64,000 nucleotides of DNA from Kitasatospora cinereorecta (GCF_024172095.1 NZ_JAMZDX010000003.1:1194001-1258000), one strand, 5' to 3'; positions 43,236 through 51,310 are shown, counted from the first letter of the stretch. Numbers and translations: made by a program. Notes: a model not told the origin generated them from the sequence alone.

Positions 43236-44069
43236 TCACACGTCGCGGCGGTGGATACCGACGGTGGCGGCGCCGAGCGCGACCGCCGGGTAGAGGAGGA
43301 TCGTGGCCCAGGCGGCGGCGCGGCTGGGGGCGAGCACATCTGCGCGTCCGGTGGTCAGGCGCCGGATCGCGATGTCCGGCATGGCCTGATGCACGTGGAG
43401 CATCCAGCCGTGGTCGCCGTGCAGGAACTGCGACAGCAGAAAGAGCAGCACGAAGCAGCCGGTGATCGCCACGGCACTTTGGCGGAGCAGGGTGGCCAGC
43501 GCCAGCCCGAGGAGGGACACGGCGCTGAGGTAGACGGCGACGGCTCCGATACTCCCGAGCGCTTCGGGTTCGGCGATCGACACCCCGAAGTGGTGAGGGG
43601 CATAGGTCAGCTGGCCGATCACGAAAGCGGTCGCAGCCGTCCCGAGCCCGACGGTGAAGGTGGCCAGGCCGAGTACGGTCGCCTTCGCGGCCAGCACGGC
43701 GCGCCGCGCAGGCATGGCCGTGAACGTCGTCCGGATGAGTCCACTGGAGTACTCACTACCGATGGCGAGAACGCCGGTCACGGCGAACGCCAGGTGGGCG
43801 AACGCGAATCCCCGGAAGGGCGCGTGGAGGGCGTCGAAACCTGCCTGCTGTGCGGGTGTCCACTCGTTCCAGCCCTGGGCGTCGGTATGAGCACTGAGGG
43901 CGGTGATCAGGAGGGTCGCAAAAACGCCTCCGAGGCAGATCAGGTACACCGGCCGAAGTGACCTCAGCTTGATCCACTCTGCGGCGAGCATGTCCTGCGC
44001 GCGGCGCCAGGCCGGCCCCGGCTCATCGGTGGCGACGGAGTACAAGCGGACGGGCGGGGCTGTTGTCAC
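43236..44069 (-). CDS. ABC-2 type transporter permease
   Basis: A 277-residue membrane protein with six helices and a cytoplasmic start (WRRAQDMLAAEWIKLRSLRPVY) typical of ABC-2 permeases. A first extracellular loop (AHTDAQGWNEWTPAQQAGFDALH) is followed by the GSEYSSGLIRTTFTAMPARRAVL coupling helix. It pairs with the ATPase gene, whose stop overlaps its start by 4 bp (ATGA). It probably exports a drug or peptide, or handles membrane stress. Confidence 0.86.
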   Translation of the reverse strand: MTTAPPVRLYSVATDEPGPAWRRAQDMLAAEWIKLRSLRPVYLICLGGVFATLLITALSAHTDAQGWNEWTPAQQAGFDALHAPFRGFAFAHLAFAVTGVLAIGSEYSSGLIRTTFTAMPARRAVLAAKATVLGLATFTVGLGTAATAFVIGQLTYAPHHFGVSIAEPEALGSIGAVAVYLSAVSLLGLALATLLRQSAVAITGCFVLLFLLSQFLHGDHGWMLHVHQAMPDIAIRRLTTGRADVLAPSRAAAWATILLYPAVALGAATVGIHRRDV

Positions 44070-45004
44070 TGGCTGTGTGTCCTCTCCGGGTACGACGTCG
44101 GCTCGTCGGGCATGGCGCCGTCCTGGCCAGTGGTGAGCTGCATGAAGGCTTCCTCCAGCGTGGTGGCACGCGGCGTCAGTTCATGGACCGGAATACCGGA
44201 GTCGAGCGCGAGGTCGCCGATGCGGGCGGCCGTCAACCCGGCGACCTCGACCACCTCGCCGACTCCGCTCCGGACGGTTCCCCCGGCGGCGGTGAGGGCC
44301 CGGCCGAGTTCCTCCGCGCGCGGGCTCCGCACGAGAACGGACCGTCCGGCAGCACTCGAAGTGAGGTCCGCCATGGCCGTATCGGCGATCAGCCGGCCCT
44401 TGCCGATGACGATCAGGTGATCAGCGGTGTGTTCCATCTCGCTCATGACGTGGCTGGAGACCAGAACTGTCCGGCCTTCGGCCGCGAGCCGCCCGAACAA
44501 CTCCCTGATCCACCGGATTCCCTCCGGGTCGAGACCGTTGATGGGCTCGTCGAAGATGAGGACCGGCGGATCTCCCAGCAGCGCCGCGGCAATACCGAGC
44601 CGTTGCTTCATTCCGAGGGAGTAGCCGCCCACTCTCCTGTGTGCCGCCGGCCCCAACCCCACTTCCTCCAGCAGGGCGGCGGCGCGGCTCCTGGCGATGC
44701 GGTTGCTGCGGGCGAGCGCTGCCAGATGCTGCAACCCGCTGCGGCCGGCGGGGAGCGCGGTGGCGTCCAGGAGCACCCCTACCTGATGCAGCGGGTGCCG
44801 CAGGCTGCGGTAGGGGCGACCGGCGACGGTGGCGGTACCGGCCGTCGGCTTGTCGAGACCGACAACCAGCCGCAGCGTGGTGGACTTGCCGGCACCGTTG
44901 GGGCCGAGGAACCCCGTCACCCGATGCGGCAGTACGTCGAAGGAGAGCTGATCGACGGCGACAGTGCCGCCGTAATGTTTCGTCAGCTCGGCGATTCTGA
45001 TCAC
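44066..45004 (-). CDS. ABC transporter ATPase (drug/antibiotic type)
   Basis: A 312-residue ATPase. Walker A is GPNGAGKST, the Q-loop region is LHQVGVLLDA, the signature YSLGMKQRLGIAAALL is a variant of LSGGQ, and Walker B is VLIFDEPINGLDP. The switch His is in LVSSHVMSEME. A C-terminal DUF4162-like domain follows. GTG at 45004 precedes the first strand (IRIAELTKHYGG). It is divergent from the histidine kinase, with 204 bp between the starts that contain two palindromes. Confidence 0.88.
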   Translation of the reverse strand: MIRIAELTKHYGGTVAVDQLSFDVLPHRVTGFLGPNGAGKSTTLRLVVGLDKPTAGTATVAGRPYRSLRHPLHQVGVLLDATALPAGRSGLQHLAALARSNRIARSRAAALLEEVGLGPAAHRRVGGYSLGMKQRLGIAAALLGDPPVLIFDEPINGLDPEGIRWIRELFGRLAAEGRTVLVSSHVMSEMEHTADHLIVIGKGRLIADTAMADLTSSAAGRSVLVRSPRAEELGRALTAAGGTVRSGVGEVVEVAGLTAARIGDLALDSGIPVHELTPRATTLEEAFMQLTTGQDGAMPDEPTSYPERTHSQ

Positions 45005-45103
45005 GCTGGTCCTCTGTCTGCTGGGAGTCGTCCTGGTGGCTGCCTCCGATCGTGCCGCCGTCACCCCTGTGCGCGCGTCGGGCAGAGGAGGGAGAGGTCG
45101 ACC

Positions 45104-45146
45104 TGTCTCGGGACAGATCCGCGGCGCTCGCCTATGTCCCGGGACA
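45104..45146. promoter_or_regulatory. Two palindromic operator-like sites between ABC and two-component genes
   Basis: TGTCTCGGGACA (45104-45115) and TGTCCCGGGACA (45135-45146) are 12-bp palindromes, the second perfect. Their centres are 31 bp apart, about three helix turns, so both face the same side of the DNA. They lie in the divergent promoter region and are probable binding sites for the response regulator at 46495. Confidence 0.6.
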
Positions 45147-45208
45147 GAGGCCGTATCCAGGTCTTGAGGCAGAGTCGCGGGCCGAACCCCTGGGATAGCG
45201 TTCACACC

Positions 45209-46447
45209 GTGGACCAACAACTGCAGCCCCCGTTGACCAGACGCCTGACGCGCGATCATCTGATCGCCATCGACGCTCTGGTGGCAGTGGTGGTCGGGAC
45301 GGTCACGGCCATGAGCACCGTGCTGACGCACCCGCGAACGCAGGCCCCGATCTGGCTCGCTGCGGCGCTGGTCGGATGCCTGGCCGGTGGAATCGCGCTG
45401 CGAAGGACGTACCCCTTCACGGCCCTGATCCTGGCCACGACCGCCGCACCCATGATGGTCTACCTGCGATTCCTGGGATTCGCCCCCATGGCCGTCGCAC
45501 TCGTGCTCTACACCGTCGCACTGGAGAAGGCCGGACGGACGGCTGTCATCGCATTGGCGGCGACGCTGCTCGCCTCACTGGCATCGACCGGTGTCGTCCA
45601 ACAGCAGCTGGGGCACCCGTTCTTCGACCCGCTCCGGCTGAGCGAACCCCTGCTGATCCCGCTCGCCGGCTGGATGGCGGGCTGGGCGACAGCACACGGG
45701 CGGGCGTACAACCGCGGACTGCAGGCACAGGCGGAAGCCCGGGCCGAGATGCAGTTGGCCCAGGCGCGGCGGACAATCGTCGAGGAGCGCATGCGGATCG
45801 CCCGGGAGTTGCACGATGTCGTGGCCCACGGCATGAGCATCATCGCCGTCCAGGCCGGCGTCGGAAATCATGTGAGTGCCACTCAGCCCGCCGAGGCGGC
45901 CAAGGCTCTGGCCGCGATCGAGACGACGAGCCGTTCCACCCTGTGGGAGCTGCGCTCACTGCTCGGCGTGCTGCGCGACGGCGCTCCGGCCGAGTTGCTC
46001 CCTGGCGGCCTGGCCGACTTGAGTACGCTCATCGCACAGACGAAGCAGGCGGCTGTGGACGTGGAGCTGACTGTCGAAGGAACTCCGCGGGAGCTACCAC
46101 ACGGCATCGATCTCGCGGCCTACCGGATCGTGCAGGAGGCGCTGACCAACGTGGTCAGACACGCTCGGACGGACCGGGCGCTTGTGCAGATCGACTACGC
46201 GCAGGACACGCTCGGGATCACGGTGACGGACGAAGGCATCGGGTGCGCCGACACGACGAGTTCGACCGGCCATGGCCTGGTCGGCATGCGCGAGCGGGCC
46301 GCACTCTACGGTGGTGACATCACCATCGGCGGCCGGACACCCGGCGGATTCCGCGTGGCAGTGCGCCTTCCGACCAGGCCGGACACCCGTGCGGCGAGCG
46401 AGCGCTGGACCCGGCCTGCGGCCGAGGCAACGAGGGTGAAGCAATGA
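45209..46447 (+). CDS. Sensor histidine kinase (NarL-type partner, HisKA_3)
   Basis: A 412-residue kinase. Residues about 20-165 form a group of membrane helices with short loops. A coiled linker follows, then the phosphoacceptor motif ARELHDVVAHGMSIIAVQAG with its His, and a HATPase domain (EALTNVVRHART, DEGIGCADTTSSTGHGLVGMRERAALYGG). The sensing part is almost entirely in the membrane, as in kinases that watch an adjacent transporter. GTG at 45209. Its last codons (TRVKQ-stop) form part of a tandem repeat that leads to the regulator start. Confidence 0.88.
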   Translation: MDQQLQPPLTRRLTRDHLIAIDALVAVVVGTVTAMSTVLTHPRTQAPIWLAAALVGCLAGGIALRRTYPFTALILATTAAPMMVYLRFLGFAPMAVALVLYTVALEKAGRTAVIALAATLLASLASTGVVQQQLGHPFFDPLRLSEPLLIPLAGWMAGWATAHGRAYNRGLQAQAEARAEMQLAQARRTIVEERMRIARELHDVVAHGMSIIAVQAGVGNHVSATQPAEAAKALAAIETTSRSTLWELRSLLGVLRDGAPAELLPGGLADLSTLIAQTKQAAVDVELTVEGTPRELPHGIDLAAYRIVQEALTNVVRHARTDRALVQIDYAQDTLGITVTDEGIGCADTTSSTGHGLVGMRERAALYGGDITIGGRTPGGFRVAVRLPTRPDTRAASERWTRPAAEATRVKQ

Positions 46448-46497
46448 CTAGGGTGAAGTAATGACGAGGGTGAAGCAATGACGAGGGTGAAGCAATG
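46430..46497 (+). repeat. Four tandem copies of a 17-bp ribosome-binding-site/ATG unit
   Basis: Unit ACGAGGGTGAAGCAATG occurs at 46430-46446, 46447-46463 (two changes), 46464-46480 and 46481-46497. Each holds a GAGGG-like site and an ATG 7 nt on. The kinase stop overlaps the first ATG. Each of the first three ATGs opens a mini-ORF of 5-6 codons (MTRVK or MTRVKQ) whose stop overlaps the next ATG, and the fourth ATG starts the response regulator. Confidence 0.92.
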
Positions 46498-47181
46498 ACG
46501 ATTCGAGTGGTCGTCGCCGACGACGAAGCACTCGTCCGGACAGGGTTCACGGTTCTGGTCAACTCCGCGCCCGATCTCGAAGTGGTGGGAGAGGCCCGGA
46601 CGGGCGAGGAGGCCGTCCAAGTCATTCGCAGGACCCGGCCCGATGTCGCGCTCATGGATATCCGGATGCCTCTCCTCAACGGGATCGAGGCCACCCGGCA
46701 CCTGCTCACCGGTGCCGACCCGGTCGGTGTCCGGGTCCTGATGCTCACCACCTTCGACCTCGACGAGTATGCCTTCGAGGCCCTCCGGGCGGGCGCCAGC
46801 GGCTTCCTCCTGAAGGACACTCTGCCGACCGAGCTCCTCGCCGCGATCCACGTGGTGGCGGCCGGTGACGCGTTGCTGTCTCCCGGAGTCACCCGCCGGC
46901 TGATCGAGGAGTACCTTCGCCGCCCGGTCAGCGCGGAACAGGTGTCCCGGCGGCTCGAGATGGTGACCTCGCGCGAGGGCGAGGTTCTCCAGCTGATCGC
47001 GAACGGCCGCTCCAACGCGGAGATCGCCGACGAACTCGGTGTCGGCATCGGTACCGTCAAAACACATGTCAGCCGACTGCTGACCAAGCTGGGTGCCCGC
47101 GATCGCGCACAACTGGTCATCGCTGCCTACGAGGGCGGCCTGATGACTTGGCCCCGATTCCGCAGTGCTCCGGCCGGATAG
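46495..47181 (+). CDS. Response regulator, NarL/LuxR family
   Basis: A 228-residue regulator. The receiver domain has the acidic pair in VVVADDEALVR, the phosphoacceptor Asp in VALMDIRMP, Thr in VLMLTTFD and Lys in FLLKDT. A LuxR-type helix-turn-helix follows (LTSREGEVLQLIANGRSNAEIADELG-like, then VGIGTVKTHVSRLLTKLG). It is coupled to the upstream kinase through the tandem start repeat. The likely target is the divergent ABC transporter operon. Confidence 0.92.
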   Translation: MTIRVVVADDEALVRTGFTVLVNSAPDLEVVGEARTGEEAVQVIRRTRPDVALMDIRMPLLNGIEATRHLLTGADPVGVRVLMLTTFDLDEYAFEALRAGASGFLLKDTLPTELLAAIHVVAAGDALLSPGVTRRLIEEYLRRPVSAEQVSRRLEMVTSREGEVLQLIANGRSNAEIADELGVGIGTVKTHVSRLLTKLGARDRAQLVIAAYEGGLMTWPRFRSAPAG

Positions 47182-47203
47182 CACCGTGCAGGTCGGCCCG
47201 GCG

Positions 47204-47322
47204 GTCGAGCTGGCCGGGGGCGACCGGCACACGGTGGCCCGCTGTGTGCAGATGCGCGTGGCGGGGCAGGCCCCCGAGGCCCGCCAGCACCGGGACCGGG
47301 CGATCGACGACTACCTGCTGTG
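47204..47322 (+). pseudogene. IS21-like transposase (IstA) N-terminal fragment
   Basis: The translated stretch VELAGGDRHTVARCVQMRVAGQ, followed by APEARQHRDRAIDDYLL, looks like the helix-turn-helix and spacer of IstA-type transposases (AGCDxxTVARYVxxRxAG...DPFL). It ends exactly where the 29-bp rnpB repeat begins at 47323, so it was cut at that junction. Evidence is pattern similarity only. Confidence 0.45.
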
Positions 47323-47351
47323 CCCGGCGTACAGGCCTGCTCGTCCGCCGC
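47323..47351 (+). repeat. 29-bp copy of the rnpB 3' end (attR-like)
   Basis: Identical to 38990-39018. It is an orphan fragment here: the sequence before it is a transposase relic and not rnpB. The rest of the 380-bp gap 47182-47561 shows only short GGCGTTC/TGCCTGGT repeats (47430-47485) and no gene. Confidence 0.85.
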
Positions 47352-47561
47352 CCCACCTCCGCCAGACCGTGCACGCGGTCCGGCATGGGCCTCCCGGTGT
47401 GCGATGTTCCGCCGATGTCCCGTCCTTTCCGGCGTTCGGCGTTCGGCGGCCGGCGGCTCGGCTGCCTGGTTGCCTGGTTGGCGGCCGGTCGACAGGGGCC
47501 GGCTGGCCGGTCGAGTCGGTACGGGTCTGGCAGCTGCCGATGGTGCACTTGGTGGCCGAGG

Positions 47562-48089
47562 TCAGCCGAGGTAGCCAGGGGTGTGGAGCATCGCGGTGGT
47601 GCCCTCGCGGCGGGCTCGGATGCCGTGGGAGAGCCGTCGAGCGGCGTATTCGTGAAGTCGGCCCATGGCCTCCTCGACCGTGAAGAAGCCGTAGTCGGAT
47701 ACCTCCTCCATCTGGAGCCTCATCGGGGTGTCGCCGGGAATGGTGCCGCCGTCGAACATGAAGTGGACCGCGGGGTGCGCGTGGTAACCCTGGTCCGGGA
47801 TCGGATCGCGCCACTCGACGACCAGCAGGCGGATGCTTCCCATGGCGATGCGCAGCCCGGTTTCTTCCCGCAGCTCGCGGACGGCGCACTCGGCAGGGTT
47901 CTCGCCGTGGTCGATCACGCCGCCCGGGTAGAGCCAGGTGGGGCGGTAGGTCGGTTTCAGCAGCAGCACCCGTCCGTCCGGATCCGTCAGCAGCAAGCTG
48001 GAACCGGCGTACGCCCTCACCATGCGAGCCAGCCATTCCTGCTGAGGCAGCGATGCAGTTGTCACGAGTGCCCTCTCCTGGGGGGTCAT
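47562..48089 (-). CDS. NUDIX hydrolase
   Basis: A 175-residue protein with a full Nudix box, GGVIDHGENPAECAVRELREETGL (G-x5-E-x7-R-E-x2-E-E-x-G). It hydrolyses a nucleoside diphosphate linked to another group, such as an oxidised nucleotide or nucleotide sugar. The particular substrate cannot be read from the sequence. ATG at 48089. It is on the same strand as, and 134 bp downstream of, the SenR-like regulator. Confidence 0.87.
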   Translation of the reverse strand: MTPQERALVTTASLPQQEWLARMVRAYAGSSLLLTDPDGRVLLLKPTYRPTWLYPGGVIDHGENPAECAVRELREETGLRIAMGSIRLLVVEWRDPIPDQGYHAHPAVHFMFDGGTIPGDTPMRLQMEEVSDYGFFTVEEAMGRLHEYAARRLSHGIRARREGTTAMLHTPGYLG

Positions 48090-48223
48090 CTGCTCGCCCC
48101 CACAGGGGAGATTCTGGGTCAGTCCTCCTTCAGGCAGCGGTATTTGGGGGTGGAATGTACTCGAACGAGTGGCGGCGGGAGGGGGTGTGCGCGGGAGGGG
48201 GTGTGCAAGGGTGCGTGTCGGGT

Positions 48224-48859
48224 TCAGCGGAGAAGTCGGCGCTCCTTGGCGGTGGCGACTGCGCCGGATCGGGTGTCGACGCCCAGCTTGGCGTAGATCC
48301 GGCCGAGGTGGGTCTTGACGGTGGCTTCGCTGATGAAAAGGGCCCGGGCGATCTCCCGGTTGCCCAGGCCCTGGCCCAGCTGGTCCAGGATGTCCTGTTC
48401 CCGTTCGGTCAGCTGCGGCGCCGGTGTCCGCATCTGGGCCATCACCCGGGAGGCGATCGGCGGGGAGAGCGCCGGTCTGCCGAGCGCGGCCGAGTGGATC
48501 GCGGCGAAGAGTTCCTCGGGTCGCTCCGCCTTGAGCAGATAGCCCGTGGCGCCGGCGCCGATCGCCCGGGTGATGTCGGCGTCCGTGTCGTAGGTGGTCA
48601 GGACGAGCACATGGGTGGCGCCGGGCGCCGCGACGATCCGCCGGGTGGCTTCGACTCCGTCCATGCCCTCGCCCAGCTGCAGGTCCATCAGGACGACATC
48701 CGGCCGGAGCCGGGCCGCCAGTGTGATGGCTTCCTCGCCGGTGCTCGCCTCGCCCACTACCTCGATGCCCGGCGCGCTCGCGAGGAGCGCGAGCAGCCCG
48801 GCCCGTACGACGGCGTGATCGTCGCAGACGAGCAGGCGGACCGGGTCGTCGTCGTTCAT
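48224..48859 (-). CDS. senR: Response regulator, NarL family, SenR-like
   Basis: A 211-residue regulator. The receiver domain shows LLVCDDHAVVRAG, the phosphoacceptor Asp in VVLMDLQLG, VLVLTTYD and YLLKAE. The LuxR-type DNA-binding domain holds LTEREQDILDQLGQGLGNREIARALFISEATVKTHLGRIYAKLGV. Its ATG overlaps the kinase stop (ATGA, 48856-48859). The kinase and the HbpS homologue beyond it make this the likely SenR of the redox/heme-responsive SenS-SenR system described in Streptomyces reticuli. Confidence 0.82.
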   Translation of the reverse strand: MNDDDPVRLLVCDDHAVVRAGLLALLASAPGIEVVGEASTGEEAITLAARLRPDVVLMDLQLGEGMDGVEATRRIVAAPGATHVLVLTTYDTDADITRAIGAGATGYLLKAERPEELFAAIHSAALGRPALSPPIASRVMAQMRTPAPQLTEREQDILDQLGQGLGNREIARALFISEATVKTHLGRIYAKLGVDTRSGAVATAKERRLLR

Positions 48860-50217
48860 CGGTGCTCCAGCGAGATCGGCTCGGCCGGGGAGGGGCGCCC
48901 ACCGGGTGTGCTCGGTGCGGTTGGTGCGGTCGGGGTGCTGCGAGAGCTCGGTCTTCGGTCCGGCGTTCGTGGCGCCGGCGCGCCGGGGCTTGCGAGCGGC
49001 ACCGCCGCCGAAACGACCGTGCCCTCGCCCAGGGCGGACTCGACGGTCAGGTTGCCGCCGAGCTGTCGGAGCCGGGCCCGCATGGCCGGCAGGCCGTGGC
49101 CGCGGCTCTCGGTCGGCGCGCCGGTCTGTTCGTCCGCCGGTGTGTCCTGTTCGGCGAGTGCCGGGGTGGGTTTCCCATGGGTCGGCCCGGACTCCGGGGG
49201 TGCGAAGCCGCAGCCGTCGTCGGCGATGTCGAGGACGACCTGGTCACCGAGGAAGGAGAGTGTGATGGCGGCGGTGGAGGCGCCGGCGTGCTCGCGGACG
49301 TTGGCGAGTGCGCCTTGGGCGATTCGCAGCAGCGCGGACTCGGTGGCGGTGGGCATCGCCATCGGCGCGCCGTCGAGGTGGAACCGGACGGGCAGGCCGC
49401 TCTCGGTGGCCTCGCGTTCGGACAGGGCCTGCAGGGCGGCGTCCAGGCTGCCCTGCTCGGCGAGGTCGGCCGGGGTCAGGTCATGAACGAACCGGCGCGC
49501 CTCGGCGAGATTGCGAGCGGCGATCGAGGTGGCCGTCCGGACGTGGCCGCGGGCGGTGGCGGGGTCGCTCTCCCAGGTGCGGTCGGCCGCCTGGAGCAGC
49601 ATCTGCTGGCTGGAGAGGCCCTGAGCCAAGGTGTCGTGGATCTCCGCCGAGAGTCGTTCTCGCTCCGCCAGAGCCCCGGCGCGTCGCTCGGTGGCGGCCA
49701 GCGCCCGCCTGGTGGTGATCAGGTCGACGATCAGGGCGCGCTGCCGCGCACTTTGTCGCTCCATGTAGAGGAAGACCGCCGTGGCCAGCGCGGCGACGGC
49801 GGGCGGGAGCAGCGGGAGCGTCGGGTCGAAGCCATCGGCCAACCGGAGCTCGGCGAGCACGACCAGGGCGGTCAGCGCTGTGACGAGCGGGATGGCCGTC
49901 CGGGCCGGCAGTGCCCTGAGCACGGTGTAGATCAGTGGGACGGCGCACCAGGCGAAGCTGGGAGCCATCAGCACCAGAACGGCCCAGAGCGCCAGCAGCC
50001 CGGCCAGCCATGCGGGGCGGCGCTCGGCCCGCCCGCGGAGGTGCACCCCGGCCAGGGCGGCGGTCGCTCCGATCACCCACGGAGTGAGTGCGCTGTGGAG
50101 GTGGTGGTCGAAGTAGCGGATCAGGGAGGTGCCGAGCAGGAGCAGGAAGGCCAACCGCATGACGGCGGCGAGCCAGCCCGCGTCGGGGTCGGCGGCCGGG
50201 GGCAGGGGGCGACGCAT
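48856..50217 (-). CDS. senS: Sensor histidine kinase, SenS-like
   Basis: A 453-residue kinase. Residues about 15-155 hold five membrane helices, as in SenS. The HisKA_3 motif is LSAEIHDTLAQGLSSQQMLLQAA with the phosphoacceptor His. The HATPase domain shows GALANVREHA, DDGCGFAPP and SRGHGLPAMRARLRQLGG. A Pro/Thr-rich tail of about 40 residues is unusual. The divergent gene encodes an HbpS-type secreted heme-binding protein, known in S. reticuli to interact with SenS and control its phosphorylation. ATG at 50217 follows GAGAGGTGGTGG; an ATG at 50256 lies inside a hairpin and is less likely. Confidence 0.82.
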   Translation of the reverse strand: MRRPLPPAADPDAGWLAAVMRLAFLLLLGTSLIRYFDHHLHSALTPWVIGATAALAGVHLRGRAERRPAWLAGLLALWAVLVLMAPSFAWCAVPLIYTVLRALPARTAIPLVTALTALVVLAELRLADGFDPTLPLLPPAVAALATAVFLYMERQSARQRALIVDLITTRRALAATERRAGALAERERLSAEIHDTLAQGLSSQQMLLQAADRTWESDPATARGHVRTATSIAARNLAEARRFVHDLTPADLAEQGSLDAALQALSEREATESGLPVRFHLDGAPMAMPTATESALLRIAQGALANVREHAGASTAAITLSFLGDQVVLDIADDGCGFAPPESGPTHGKPTPALAEQDTPADEQTGAPTESRGHGLPAMRARLRQLGGNLTVESALGEGTVVSAAVPLASPGAPAPRTPDRRPSSRSTPTAPTAPSTPGGRPSPAEPISLEHR

Positions 50218-50247
50218 CCGTCCACCACCTCTCTGGGGTCTCGTCGT

Positions 50248-50275
50248 GGGCCTCATGTGCTCGCACGTGAGGCCC
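50248..50275. promoter_or_regulatory. Inverted repeat upstream of senS
   Basis: GGGCCTCA (50248-50255) and TGAGGCCC (50268-50275) pair perfectly, with inner GTG/CAC matches (50257-50259, 50264-50266). It lies 31 bp before the kinase start and could be a SenR operator or a leader hairpin. Confidence 0.5.
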
Positions 50276-50677
50276 ACGAGTGTTGCTTGCTCGCATGCGG
50301 GCGCGGGGCCCTGTCGGGTGTCGGTCGGCGTCGGGCCGCAACCGGCCGGTGGCGTGGGCCGAGGCCGTGAGAGCACCGGACACCTCGATGGTCGAAGCCT
50401 CCGTTGGAATCGTGGCTCGTCACAAGGTCGCGCACATCCACCGATCGGCTGACACGCCTGTCATCCATGATGCCTGCGCGCCCGAGCCGGTCCGTCGATC
50501 CGCAGCCGGGGTGGTCGGGCGGAGGATCGATTTCGAGCGGGAGCCGCCAAGCTTCCGCAGCCGATCGCCGCTGGATACCCGGCCGACCCGAGCCCTACGG
50601 GGCGGGTCCACGGCCGGGCTCGGCAAGCCGATCCGCAGACGAGACCGATCCGCTTCGATCCGAGCAGGAGCTTTCGT
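50276..50677. other. Intergenic region between senS-like and hbpS-like genes
   Basis: About 400 bp with no supportable gene. It must hold the two divergent promoters. Close to hbpS, three CGATCCG-type repeats occur (50626-50660), which might be regulator contacts. The hbpS ribosome-binding site AGGAG is at 50666-50670. Confidence 0.5.
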
Positions 50678-51229
50678 ATGAAGAAGATGAGCACCCGGGC
50701 CCGCGTGCTGACCGGTGCGGTTGCCGTGGCGATGGTGGGCGCCGGTGCCGTCGGGGCCGTTTCCGCCAACGCCGAGCCGGCCAACGCGCCCGCTGCCGTC
50801 AAGGCGGACGCTGCGAAGAACAACACGGTGGAGACCAGCCACCTCACCATCGACGCTGCCACCCGGGCTGCCGAGGCCGCGCTTGGCGCTGCCGAGCAGG
50901 CAGGCCAGCACGTCTCGGTCGCCGTGGTCGACCGCAACGGCAACACCGTGGTCACCCTCCGCAGTGACGGCGCCGGCCCGCAGTCGTACGACTCTGCCCA
51001 GCGGAAGGCCTTCACCGCCGTGTCGTGGAACGCTCCGACCTCCGAGCTGGCCAAGCGTCTGGCCCAGACCCCCAACCTGAAGGACATACCGGGCACGCTG
51101 TTCCTGGGCGGTGGCGCCCCGGTTCAGCTCAAGGGCGCCCCGATCGCAGGCATCGGGGTCGCCGGTGCCCCCAGCGGTGACCTCGACGAGCAGTTCGCCC
51201 AGGTCGGCGCGGCTGCCCTGGCGAAGTAG
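50678..51229 (+). CDS. hbpS: Secreted heme-binding protein, HbpS-like (GlcG/HbpS fold)
   Basis: A 183-residue exported protein. Residues 1-32 are a signal peptide (STRARVLTGAVAVAMVGAGAVGAVSANAEPA; cleavage near ANA). The rest is the GlcG/HbpS domain: TIDAATRAAEAALGAAEQAGQHVSVAVVDRNGN, then SAQRKAFTAVSW and FLGGGAPVQLKGAPIAGIGVAGAPSGDLDEQFA. HbpS binds heme outside the cell, forms octamers and signals redox state to SenS. It is transcribed divergently from the SenS/SenR-like pair. ATG at 50678 has AGGAG 7 nt upstream. Confidence 0.86.
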   Translation: MKKMSTRARVLTGAVAVAMVGAGAVGAVSANAEPANAPAAVKADAAKNNTVETSHLTIDAATRAAEAALGAAEQAGQHVSVAVVDRNGNTVVTLRSDGAGPQSYDSAQRKAFTAVSWNAPTSELAKRLAQTPNLKDIPGTLFLGGGAPVQLKGAPIAGIGVAGAPSGDLDEQFAQVGAAALAK

Positions 51230-51240
51230 GCCCGGGATGC

Positions 51241-51273
51241 GGCAGGGCCCGCTCGACATGAGCGGGCCCTGCC
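51241..51273. terminator. Hairpin terminator after hbpS
   Basis: A perfect 14-bp stem (GGCAGGGCCCGCTC, 51241-51254, with 51260-51273) and 5-nt loop lie between the convergent genes ending at 51229 and 51311. Confidence 0.85.
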
Positions 51274-51310
51274 GGAACGGGAGGCGCCAGTGGCGTCGCT
51301 CGCTTGCGGT

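Larger units (their letters stand above)
38990..47351. mobile_element. 8.3-kb genomic island integrated at the rnpB 3' end
   Basis: The segment is bounded by the perfect 29-bp repeats at 38990-39018 and 47323-47351. It contains an ABC exporter, a frame-disrupted JmjC oxygenase, a small TTA-containing ORF, an IS5-type transposase fragment, an ABC-2 transporter, a two-component system and an IS21-like fragment that stops at the right repeat. Parts (42.4-42.8 kb) are less GC-rich than the flanks. No intact integrase is present, so it would be an immobile remnant. The reading rests on the repeat and contents. Confidence 0.65.

Noticed and set aside
47165..47683. A 172-residue ORF running from the response regulator end through the 29-bp repeat
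   Set aside because: Only the IstA-like part looks like protein. Past 47323 it reads through rnpB-derived and low-complexity sequence.
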